64,000 nucleotides of DNA from Planctomycetota bacterium (lineage in GTDB: Bacteria > Planctomycetota > Brocadiia > SM23-32 > JAKLEA01): NCBI GenBank assembly GCA_022711755.1, contig JAKLEA010000006.1:124001-188000 (forward strand), in the 5' to 3' direction. Position numbers and translations under genes: made by a program. The notes under the pieces were generated by a model. It worked only from the letters and a program-made list of their open reading frames with translations. It did no database searches and was not told the origin of the DNA. How positions within the stretch are numbered: the stretch's first letter is position 1; every line of letters begins with the position of its first letter. Positions 49,589 to 57,206 of the stretch are shown here, in pieces.

Positions 49589-51043
49589 ATGAAACCCGAC
49601 CAGATCAGAAATTACACAGGCGGCGCGTGGGGCGAATCCGCGGGAACGGAAATTCTGGATGTTCCGAATCCGGCGACGGACGAGGTCATCGCAAGGGTTC
49701 GAATGACCACGGCCGAGGAGGTTGACGCGGCGGTCAGGGCGGCAAACGCCGCGTTCCAGGAATGGCGCGACACGCCGCCGGTGAGGCGCGCGCAATTCCT
49801 GCTGAAGCTGCGCGAAATCATGCTTGCGCGGCGCGAGGACATCGCCCGGACGCTGACGACCGAGCACGGCAAAACGCTGACCGAGGCGGGCCTTGAGGTT
49901 GACCGCGCGATTGACAACATCGAGGTCGCCGCCGGCGCGCCGTCACTGATGATGGGTCGTCTGCTGGAGGACGTGTCGAAGGGGATTGACGAGTATTGCG
50001 TGAGGCAGCCCCTCGGGACGTTCGCCGTGCTGTGCCCGTTCAACTTCCCGGCGATGATCCCGTTCTGGTTCATGCCCTACGCGCTGGCGACGGGGAACAC
50101 GTACGTCGTGAAGCCGTCCCCGCGCGTGCCGATGACGATGCAGGTTATTTTCGACTGTCTGGAGAAGGCGGGGTTCCCGCCCGGCGTGGTCAACTGCGTC
50201 AACGGGGGGGGTGATACGGCCAACGCGTTGATTGATCATCCGGGGATCGTGGGGGTGTCGTTCGTCGGCTCGACGCCGGTCGGGAGGCAGGTCTACGCCC
50301 GCGCCGCGTCCCGCGGCAAGCGGGCGCAGGTGCAGGCCGGCGCGAAGAATTTTGCGATAGTCATGCCGGACGCAGACATGGCGAAATCCGCGCCGAACAT
50401 GATCGCGTCCGCGTTCGACTGCTCCGGTCAGCGCTGCCTGGCGCTCAGTTGCGTGATAACGGTCGGCAGGGCGCATGACGAGGTCCGGGATCGCCTGCTC
50501 CAGGCCGCGAAGGCCATCAGGGTCGGCAACGGGCTGGAACCGGGCGCCGCGATGGGCCCCGTCATCAGCCGGGACGCGCAGAAGCGCATCGAGGGCTGCA
50601 TCGCGAAGGGCGAGGCGGAGGGCGCGAAACTGCTCCTTGACGGGCGCGGATGCAAGGTTGCAGGCTACCCGAACGGCTACTGGGTCGGCCCGACGATCTT
50701 CGACGAATGCCGCGCGGAGATGTCCGTCGCGCGGGAGGAGATTTTCGGCCCGGTCCTGTGCGTAATACCCGTTGACACCTACGAGGAGGCCAAGGCCGTG
50801 ATCGCGGGGAATCCGTACGGCAACGCCGCCTCGATTTTCACGCGCAACGGCGGAATCGCCCGCGACTTCCGCCACACCGTCCGTTGCGGCAATCTGGGCA
50901 TCAACATCGGCGTCGCCGCGCCGATCGCAATGTTCCATTTCAGCGGCATGAAGGACTCGTTCTTCGGCGACCTTCACGCCCAGGGACGGGACGCCATCCA
51001 GTTTTTCACCGAGGGCGTCGTGGTCGTCGAACGCTGGTTCTGA
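49589..51043 (+). CDS. mmsA: Methylmalonate-semialdehyde dehydrogenase (acylating)
   Basis: The 484-residue CoA-dependent aldehyde dehydrogenase converts methylmalonate semialdehyde or malonate semialdehyde to propionyl-CoA or acetyl-CoA. It has PFNFPAMIPFWFMPYALATG, GSTPVGRQVYARAASRGKRA, and QAGAKNFAIVMPDAD, where the usual aldehyde-dehydrogenase glutamate block is replaced as in MmsA/IolA. The nucleophile is in CSGQRCLALS and EEIFGPVLCVI follows. Coupling to a xylose-isomerase-like gene 10 bases downstream resembles inositol-type (iol) loci, so iolA is an equally good name. Confidence 0.88.
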   Translation: MKPDQIRNYTGGAWGESAGTEILDVPNPATDEVIARVRMTTAEEVDAAVRAANAAFQEWRDTPPVRRAQFLLKLREIMLARREDIARTLTTEHGKTLTEAGLEVDRAIDNIEVAAGAPSLMMGRLLEDVSKGIDEYCVRQPLGTFAVLCPFNFPAMIPFWFMPYALATGNTYVVKPSPRVPMTMQVIFDCLEKAGFPPGVVNCVNGGGDTANALIDHPGIVGVSFVGSTPVGRQVYARAASRGKRAQVQAGAKNFAIVMPDADMAKSAPNMIASAFDCSGQRCLALSCVITVGRAHDEVRDRLLQAAKAIRVGNGLEPGAAMGPVISRDAQKRIEGCIAKGEAEGAKLLLDGRGCKVAGYPNGYWVGPTIFDECRAEMSVAREEIFGPVLCVIPVDTYEEAKAVIAGNPYGNAASIFTRNGGIARDFRHTVRCGNLGINIGVAAPIAMFHFSGMKDSFFGDLHAQGRDAIQFFTEGVVVVERWF

Positions 51044-51053
51044 GGAGAAAGCA

Positions 51054-52037
51054 ATGAAGGACAAGAAATACACCGTGGGCCTCGGCCCATTCGGCTCGTG
51101 CGCGGACCGCTTCTGTCCCGGCGGATACCGGGCGAATCCGTCCATCGAGGAGCGCTTCGAGATGGTCAAGCGCGTGAAGGGCATTGACGGACTTGAACTC
51201 CACAGCCACATGTTCGACGACAAGCGGCCGGTAGAGTATTACGAGAAGATATTGAAGGGCAACGGCTGGATATGCTCGCTAGTGTCCTGCAACGTGTGGG
51301 GCGCGGCGAAGTGGGGGCAGGGGGGCTTCACGCACCCGGACGCCGCCCTGCGCCGGGAGGCGGTCGCGGAATGCAAGCGCACGATGGACTATGCCGACAG
51401 GCTGGGCGGGGGCAAGATCAACCTCTGGCTCGGCCAGGACGGACACGATTACGCCTTCCAGACGGACTACCGGCAGACGTGGAACTGGCTGGTCGAGGGC
51501 GTTGCGGAATGCGCCGCGCACAACCCGAAGGTGAAAATCTGCCTGGAGCCGAAGCTCAAGGAGCCGCGCGTCCGCATCGCCGTCGGCACGGCCGGGAAGG
51601 CGCTTTACCTGAAGAAATGCGTTGGCATGGACAACGTCGGCGTGAACCTGGACGTGGGGCACTGCATCCAGGCGTTCGAGACACCGGCGGAGACGGCCGT
51701 GCTGCTGGCGCGGGAGAACGCGCTCTTCCATCTGCACTTCAACGACAACTACGGCGACTGGGACTGGGACCTGACGACCGGCTCGGTCTTCTTCTGGGAA
51801 CTGCTGGAGCTTTGTTTCTGGCTGGAGGAACTCGAATGGGACAACATCTGCTCCTTCGACATCTTCCCCAGCAAGGAAGACCCGGTGGACATGGTTCAGG
51901 CCAATGTGGACAATCTGAAGGGCGCGTGGAAGCTCGTCGCAAAATTGCCGAGGGAGGAGTTGCTTGAGGCGATGAAGACGAGACAGTTCAGATTCAGCAA
52001 CAGGATATTGAGGGAGGTTGTGTACGGGGGGGACTAA
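51054..52037 (+). CDS. Xylose isomerase-like TIM-barrel sugar isomerase/epimerase
   Basis: The 327-residue protein of the AP endonuclease 2/xylose isomerase-like barrel has the metal and substrate residues KICLEPKLKEPR, GVNLDVGHC and ALFHLHFNDNYGDWDWD, followed by WDNICSFDIFPSKED. Such proteins isomerise or epimerise sugars, keto-sugars or inosose. GAGGAGA lies before the ATG, and the gap to mmsA is only 10 bases, so the two form an operon. The pair suggests breakdown of a cyclitol or sugar through a semialdehyde; no further iol genes are visible. Confidence 0.82.
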   Translation: MKDKKYTVGLGPFGSCADRFCPGGYRANPSIEERFEMVKRVKGIDGLELHSHMFDDKRPVEYYEKILKGNGWICSLVSCNVWGAAKWGQGGFTHPDAALRREAVAECKRTMDYADRLGGGKINLWLGQDGHDYAFQTDYRQTWNWLVEGVAECAAHNPKVKICLEPKLKEPRVRIAVGTAGKALYLKKCVGMDNVGVNLDVGHCIQAFETPAETAVLLARENALFHLHFNDNYGDWDWDLTTGSVFFWELLELCFWLEELEWDNICSFDIFPSKEDPVDMVQANVDNLKGAWKLVAKLPREELLEAMKTRQFRFSNRILREVVYGGD

Positions 52038-52055
52038 CAGCGCGGAAGAGGAATC

Positions 52056-52859
52056 ATGAAACAAGAACCAGGAATGGCTTATTGGATCTTCTCAAACAAG
52101 CAGGATGGCACATATGCCGGAAACGTGTGGGATATGGCAAAAATCCGCGATTCCGGACGCTATTCGATCAGGGAGTCTGAGAAGAACAGAAAAAGAGTTA
52201 ATATCGGCGACACCGTGTATATGCGAATTTATGGGAGGAGCATCATAGGTAAGTTTGTTGTTGGTAGCGAATGGGAGAAAGCGCCGAAGGAAGAGCAGAA
52301 ATGGAAAAACGTTCTAGGCTATTTCCAGATGACGGAAATCGAGTGGTGGTCAAGGACTTTACCCCAAGTTTTAATTCTCAATGATCTCTCGGTAAAGGAC
52401 TTCCGATCTCGTATCACAGCGATGACGAAAGAAGATAGTATCATGGTTGAAGTAGCACACCGAGTCTATGCGCGACTCGGCTTTGGCGAGGCGGACGACA
52501 ACATCATGATTCTTGAGAAAGGGCTTGAGGAGGCTATCAAGCCTAATCTCGGGCAGCTGGGACTCCGGTTGGCCGGCAAGGGTATACAACAGCAGTTCAG
52601 GATGGGACTGGGTGTTGGACAGAGTGACCTTGTATGCCAAGATGAAAACGATGATCTTGTCGTTATCGAAATAAAGAAGGGAATGACGTCAGATCAGGCT
52701 TTAGGTCAGTTGATGCGATATGTTGGATGGCTTCAGGAGAATGTCGCGGTCAAGGGGCAAAAGGTAAATGGATGGATTGTGGCAGGCGACTACGATGAAC
52801 AACTGCGTTTGGCGGCAAAGGCAGCAAATGTGCGGCTTGTTCTTGTCCGACTTGGGTAA
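52056..52859 (+). CDS. EVE-like domain fused to NucS-type endonuclease domain
   Basis: The 267-residue protein has two recognisable parts. Residues 1 to about 90 (AYWIFSNKQDGTYAGNVWDM, VNIGDTVYMRIYGRSIIGKF) look like an EVE/PUA-type domain that reads modified bases. From about residue 120 a NucS/EndoMS-like nuclease follows: GLGVGQSDLVCQDENDDLV with the active-site aspartate, VVIEIKKGMTSDQALGQL with E-x-K, the QLMRYVGWLQE helix and NGWIVAGDYDEQL. It would cut DNA at mismatches or modified sites. Low GC content compared with the gene 18 bases before it. The ATPase-TOPRIM-like pair follows after about 118 bases. Confidence 0.72.
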   Translation: MKQEPGMAYWIFSNKQDGTYAGNVWDMAKIRDSGRYSIRESEKNRKRVNIGDTVYMRIYGRSIIGKFVVGSEWEKAPKEEQKWKNVLGYFQMTEIEWWSRTLPQVLILNDLSVKDFRSRITAMTKEDSIMVEVAHRVYARLGFGEADDNIMILEKGLEEAIKPNLGQLGLRLAGKGIQQQFRMGLGVGQSDLVCQDENDDLVVIEIKKGMTSDQALGQLMRYVGWLQENVAVKGQKVNGWIVAGDYDEQLRLAAKAANVRLVLVRLG

Positions 52860-52977
52860 GGACTGTCTGGAGCGTGTAGTTTCGTGTGAAAGTCCTTGAC
52901 GCAAGGCGAAGTATCGGGTGACAATACTCTTGTCATTCATACCGCATGAACGACCGGCAACTATTAGGGATAATAAG

Positions 52978-54129
52978 GTGGCGGATACAAGGTTCATCAG
53001 GAGCTTGCGAATACGGAACCTGCTCTCCTTTGGCCCTGAGAGCGAGGCGATGGAATTACTCCCGCTGAATGTGTTAATCGGGCCGAATGCGTCGGGAAAG
53101 TCGAACTTCATTGAGGTTATAGGACTTCTGCACGCTGCGCCCAAGGATTTGACTGTTCCGATCAGGAAAGGCGGGGGGATTCTGGAGTGGCTGTGGAAGG
53201 GGACAGCGGAGGTACCTACGGCTAGTATCGAGCTTAAATTGTCGCAGGACGGAAAAGCAAAACCTTTGTGCTACGACGTCTCGTTCACCAAGGGGAATCA
53301 ATGGTTCGAAGTGGTCCGGGAAATCATTAAAATTGGGGATGGGGGGGAGAAGCCCATCGCTTTCTTTACCGGGGGATACTTTTCAAGCAACTCCACGCCA
53401 CAAATGCGCTCAGCCTCGATTCCGAACCAATCAATGCTGTCCCAACGAAAGGACCCGGAGCGGTACCCCGAAATCACATATCTCGGCGAACAGTTCCAGG
53501 CCATTCGCACATATGGGGAATGGCACTTAGGTCGCAACACCCCCCCCCGCCTGCCGCAGCCTGCCGACGCCAGATCGGATTTCCTCGATGAAGACGCCTC
53601 CAACCTCGGCCTTGTGCTCAACAACATGCGTCTCAAGCCGAAGGCATGGAAGCATCTCATCGAGGAATTCAGGAGATTCTACCCCGACGCCGAGGACATC
53701 CAGGTTCAGATCATCGGCAACACGGTCCAGTTGTTCCTGACTGAGACCGGCATGGAGAAGCCGATACCGGCGACGCGGCTTTCGGACGGCACTTTGCGTT
53801 ATCTCTGCCTGTTGAGCATCCTGTGCCACCCGAATCCGCCGCCGCTGATCTGCCTTGAGGAGCCGGAGCTTGGGCTGCATCCCGACTGCATCCGGTTGAT
53901 CGCCAGGTTGCTTGTGGAAGCGTCCGAGAGAACGCAACTCATCGTGACTACCCATTCCGACATACTCATATCGGAACTAAGCGATACCCCTGAAGCGGTA
54001 CTGGTCTGCGAGCGCGACGCTGCCGGAACTCACATGCGCCGTTTGGAGCGCGAAAAACTGAAGGAATGGCTGGAGAAATACAGCCTCGGCGAAATCTGGA
54101 GCATGGGCGAGATCGGGGGAAATCCGTAG
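52978..54129 (+). CDS. AAA family ATPase (OLD/RecF-like)
   Basis: The 383-residue ABC-type ATPase without membrane parts has Walker A VLIGPNASGKSNFIEVI near the N-terminus (IRSLRIRNLLSFGPES before it), the signature-like ATRLSDGTLRYLCLL, Walker B PLICLEEPELGLHPD and the H-loop IVTTHSDILI. This is the architecture of AAA_21/OLD-like ATPases in anti-phage systems. GTG 52978 is favoured because the conserved family start follows directly and AGGG lies upstream; a GTG at 52918 is possible. The stop overlaps the next gene (TAGTG), so the two proteins are made together. Confidence 0.85.
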   Translation: MADTRFIRSLRIRNLLSFGPESEAMELLPLNVLIGPNASGKSNFIEVIGLLHAAPKDLTVPIRKGGGILEWLWKGTAEVPTASIELKLSQDGKAKPLCYDVSFTKGNQWFEVVREIIKIGDGGEKPIAFFTGGYFSSNSTPQMRSASIPNQSMLSQRKDPERYPEITYLGEQFQAIRTYGEWHLGRNTPPRLPQPADARSDFLDEDASNLGLVLNNMRLKPKAWKHLIEEFRRFYPDAEDIQVQIIGNTVQLFLTETGMEKPIPATRLSDGTLRYLCLLSILCHPNPPPLICLEEPELGLHPDCIRLIARLLVEASERTQLIVTTHSDILISELSDTPEAVLVCERDAAGTHMRRLEREKLKEWLEKYSLGEIWSMGEIGGNP

Positions 54130-54734
54130 TGCCAGAGATCCGAATCTACGTCGAGGGCGGCGGCGACCGCGCAGAGGGAAAGGCCAGGCTCCGCCAAGGT
54201 TTCGACACATTCCTTCAGGAGATGAAGAGCGAAGCCCGGAAGCGCAGTGTCCGTTGGCAGACAGTTGCATGCGGGACTCGGAATGCGGCCTATGATGCTT
54301 TTCGGACTGCGTTGAGGGACCATGCCGAAGCATTCAACATTCTCCTGGTTGATTCCGAAGCTCCGGTGAAGAAGGATCCCAGACAACACCTTGCCGACAG
54401 AGACAAATGGGAATTGCCCGCCGGGACTGAAGGACGCTGCCACCTGATGGCTCAGGCAATGGAGGCTTGGCTGATCGCCGACAAGGCAGCTCTTGCCAAG
54501 TTCTACGGGAAGGATTTTAATCCCAACGCTATCCCCAAGCGGGCGGATGTCGAGAACATTGACAAAGACCGCCTGGAACCCATCCTTCAAGAAGCAACAA
54601 AGGCAACCGCGAAGGGGTGTTATCACAAAATAAGACACGCGCCGGAAATTCTTGCCAGCCTCGATCCTGAAAAGGTCAGGAAAGCGGCTCCGCATTGCGG
54701 GATGCTTTTCGATACGCTCCAGTCTCAACTGTAA
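54129..54734 (+). CDS. DUF4276-like (TOPRIM-type) protein, ATPase partner
   Basis: The 201-residue protein opens VPEIRIYVEGGGDRAEGKA, the glutamate-containing TOPRIM strand, and continues to AFNILLVDSEAPVKKD, the D-x-E pair, with CHLMAQAMEAWLIADKAALA characteristic of DUF4276. It starts with GTG overlapping the ATPase stop. ATPase plus TOPRIM-type partner is the recurring composition of defence systems such as Gabija, PARIS and AbiL, in which the TOPRIM protein is the nuclease. I infer the same division of labour here; the exact system name cannot be assigned from sequence alone. Confidence 0.75.
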   Translation: MPEIRIYVEGGGDRAEGKARLRQGFDTFLQEMKSEARKRSVRWQTVACGTRNAAYDAFRTALRDHAEAFNILLVDSEAPVKKDPRQHLADRDKWELPAGTEGRCHLMAQAMEAWLIADKAALAKFYGKDFNPNAIPKRADVENIDKDRLEPILQEATKATAKGCYHKIRHAPEILASLDPEKVRKAAPHCGMLFDTLQSQL

Positions 54735-54782
54735 TAGGCAACCCTATCTGTGCTTCCCGGATTCTCCCGGAGTCTATACGCC

Positions 54783-55925
54783 TCATCCCTTCCCCCTTCG
54801 CGCCAGCAGCAGTGCGCCGGCGGCGACCAGGACGAAAATCCCCCCCAGACCCCACGCCAGCCCCCTGTAGACTGGCGAGCCGGCGCGCGCGGCCTGACGC
54901 GGCCTGCGGAACGCCCCCGTCCCGGCGTCAAACTGGGCCATGCCGGGTATCCTGACCGGATGGTCCGAGGACGCCTCCCCGCGAAGGAAACCATCCCAGT
55001 CAAACGCGATCAGAATCTCGATCCCCGGATGCTGCGACTTGACCTCGCACAGGCACGGCCCGGTCAGAAAAAAGCACGCCTCGGCGACGTTCTCCGCGCT
55101 GATGCCGTCCCCGACGAGCGCGTAGAGCAACCGCCCGCGCCCAAAGACGGGAAAGGCCATCGGCCCCTCAAGCTCAGCCAGGTCCGGCTCGCTGCCCAGC
55201 AGCGTCTCAATCAGAAATCGCTCCCGCGGATCGCTTCTTGAAAGTCGAAGCATGGAGAAAGCGATCTTCATTTCCGGGCCGCCGTCGCTTATGATTCCGA
55301 GCGCCTCTGCGTCCTGCTCCGGAATGGCCAGTTCCTTTTCCATCTTTTCCAGCGTTTCGCCGAGGATGCGCGCCGCCCTGTCGTCCCGCGCCGCGTCGCC
55401 GCATTCGAGCAGAATCCAGACGGCCGACTCCCCCGCCTGGATTCGCCTGACGATCTCGCGGCGGGCGGGGGAATCAAGGGCCGCCTCGACGTTCTCCGGC
55501 GTCAGGGGGCCGGACCAGACCTCCGGCACGCGTCCCGGAACGCCGGGATACAGGACGATCATCCACGGAAGACTCTCCATGCGCCGGGGGGGGGCGTCCT
55601 TCGCGGCAAGGGGGTCGGGCGCGGCTTCCAGATCAACCGTCTTGAGCGTAAGGTTGGCGAAGGGGGATTCCTCCGCCAGCCGCCGGACGCCCTCGACGAG
55701 CGTCCTGTCGCGGTCTCCCAGCGCGCCGCGATGGTAGACGAAAACGTGGTAGGGATCGGCGGGCCAGCGTTCGAGCGCGTAACGGAAGACGGGAAGGGAG
55801 CAGGCGTCCGCGCGCGCGGAGACGAGCAGAAACGCAAGGCAGACGCCGGCGGCCATGCGCGGGGAAATTCCGCGCCGGCCCGCGCCGGAATCCGTCCGCC
55901 GATGATGTCTTTCATTCGCGATCAA
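54783..55925 (-). CDS. Exported, C-terminally anchored protein of unknown function
   Basis: The roughly 380-residue protein has an N-terminal signal (MAAGVCLAFLLVSARADACS) and a single C-terminal helix (GLAWGLGGIFVLVAAGALLL) followed by RRGKG, so the body is extracytoplasmic and anchored at the end. The body contains two thioredoxin-like-looking segments (DPYHVFVYHRGALGDRD, LPWMIVLYPGVPGRVPEVW) and a second half with GPMAFPVFGRGRLLYALVGD and EACFFLTGPCLCEVK. I do not recognise the family. The start is uncertain: a TTG at 55925 is 8 bases after GGAG, and another TTG at 55931 is possible. Convergent with the defence pair. Confidence 0.65.
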   Translation of the reverse strand: MIANERHHRRTDSGAGRRGISPRMAAGVCLAFLLVSARADACSLPVFRYALERWPADPYHVFVYHRGALGDRDRTLVEGVRRLAEESPFANLTLKTVDLEAAPDPLAAKDAPPRRMESLPWMIVLYPGVPGRVPEVWSGPLTPENVEAALDSPARREIVRRIQAGESAVWILLECGDAARDDRAARILGETLEKMEKELAIPEQDAEALGIISDGGPEMKIAFSMLRLSRSDPRERFLIETLLGSEPDLAELEGPMAFPVFGRGRLLYALVGDGISAENVAEACFFLTGPCLCEVKSQHPGIEILIAFDWDGFLRGEASSDHPVRIPGMAQFDAGTGAFRRPRQAARAGSPVYRGLAWGLGGIFVLVAAGALLLARRGKG

Positions 55926-56083
55926 TGCCAAATCTCCGTTTCACAACCGTCGAATCCGTATGGAGTCCCGGACCATTTTCGCCGTCTGGGGGACACGAAG
56001 TCCGCCTTCCGCCTTTATTGTATCTGCGCGGTCAATGCCTCAGAAGGATATATGCGGGAATTCAGCCTGTAAAGGAAGGCATA

Positions 56084-56239
56084 ATGACGCTGGAAAATCG
56101 GGGCGATAATCTCCTTGCGCTGCCGCTGCCTTCCATGGACAATGATCGTCGGCAGCACTACCCGATCACAGAACAGCCGCATAATCAGCACGGGAGGCAA
56201 TCCCATGCCGGTACGCTTTCGCTGCACGAAGTGCAATGA
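56084..56239 (+). CDS. Possible 51-codon leader ORF overlapping the FHA gene
   Basis: The ATG at 56084 is preceded by AAAGGAAGG, a good ribosome-binding site, and encodes MTLENRGDNLLALPLPS and a polar remainder. The frame runs 35 bases into the FHA gene in another frame, passing its start, so translation of it could couple to the FHA start. No family is recognised and the composition is not distinctive. Confidence 0.25.
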   Translation: MTLENRGDNLLALPLPSMDNDRRQHYPITEQPHNQHGRQSHAGTLSLHEVQ

Positions 56240-56801
56240 GTATATTGAGGTTCCGTCAAGCCACTACGGCAAAGAGGCATTCTGTTTCTCATGCGGGACG
56301 AAGATAGGGGTTCCGCGGCCCGTCAAGCACGAGTGCAACAAGTGCGGGCGCACGGCGGTGCTGGACGGGGACAAGCCGCGGCGCTGCCCGTGCGGGGGCG
56401 AGCTGCGGGCCGTGCAGGTTTTCGAGAGCAGGCCGATGGCACAGCGCTCCAGCGTCTGGCAGGTGCAGGATATTGACGACATGGTTCCGAAGGACGTCGG
56501 GGAGCCGTCGCTGATAATCCTGACCGGGCCGAAGATCGGCATGCGGGTTCCATTGAAGGAGAACGGCGAATTTCTTATCGGCAAGGCGACGATCTGCGAT
56601 CTTCAGGTGAACAATCCGCTGGCGTCGCTGCGGCACTGCAAGGTGGTCAACGAGGGGGGCCGATGGAGGCTTGTGAACGAGCAGGACGGCAGGCCGGCGG
56701 TTCTTGATGGGGAGCCAGTGCCCGTGGAGGCGGAGTTGAAGGACGGCGCGATAATAGCGGTGGGGGTGGACCTGTTCGCTTTCAAGATACCTTCGCGATG
56801 A
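56205..56801 (+). CDS. Zinc-ribbon and FHA domain protein
   Basis: The 198-residue protein has two short zinc ribbons: C7-C10 with C27-C30 (RCTKCNEYIEV, CFSCGTKIG) and a second with CNKCGRTAV and CPCGGEL. After a linker comes an FHA domain from about residue 100 (LIILTGPKIGMRVPLKENGE, FLIGKATICDLQVNN and SLRHCKVVNEGGRW), with the R-S-H-type residues of a phosphothreonine reader partly altered (GKA, LRH). It likely joins a signalling or secretion complex. GGGAGG lies 6 bases before ATG 56205; a longer frame upstream lacks support. Confidence 0.85.
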   Translation: MPVRFRCTKCNEYIEVPSSHYGKEAFCFSCGTKIGVPRPVKHECNKCGRTAVLDGDKPRRCPCGGELRAVQVFESRPMAQRSSVWQVQDIDDMVPKDVGEPSLIILTGPKIGMRVPLKENGEFLIGKATICDLQVNNPLASLRHCKVVNEGGRWRLVNEQDGRPAVLDGEPVPVEAELKDGAIIAVGVDLFAFKIPSR

Positions 56802-56899
56802 GGCGGGGGATGTCGCATCAGGAAATCCGGCGCGGGCGGTACGGACTTTCCACCCGGCAATGAGCAGGACTCCCGATTCGCCCGTCGGACGCTCTAACT

Positions 56900-57175
56900 T
56901 CAGCTTTTGGACGCGGCCAGCTTGTTCACAAGCATGGCGATGCGCGCCTTGCGCCTGGCGGCCTGGTTCTTATGAATGGCGCCCTGGGAGGCGGCGCGAT
57001 CAATATACTTATAGACCACCGGTAGTTGCGCCTTCGCCGCGTCAAGCTCGCCGTGTTCGACGGACGTGCGCAGCTTGCGCATTTGATTGCGCATCTGGGT
57101 CTTGCGGGTCTTGTTCCTGAACCTCCGCTTCGCGTCCTGGCGAAGCGTCTTGCGCGCTGATTTGGTATGCGCCAT
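56900..57175 (-). CDS. rpsT: 30S ribosomal protein S20
   Basis: The 91-residue basic, helical protein starts MAHTKSARKTLRQDAKRR and includes RNKTRKTQMRNQMRKLR and KGAIHKN-like SQGAIHKNQAARRKARI, which is the S20 signature near the C-terminus. It binds 16S rRNA early in 30S assembly. AGGAGACAC precedes ATG 57175; a longer frame to 57244 runs into the upstream gene and is rejected. It lies 31 bases after the TPR gene and shares its promoter. Confidence 0.95.
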   Translation of the reverse strand: MAHTKSARKTLRQDAKRRFRNKTRKTQMRNQMRKLRTSVEHGELDAAKAQLPVVYKYIDRAASQGAIHKNQAARRKARIAMLVNKLAASKS

Positions 57176-57206
57176 GTGTCTCCTGTCGCTCCAGACTGCC
57201 TTTGCG

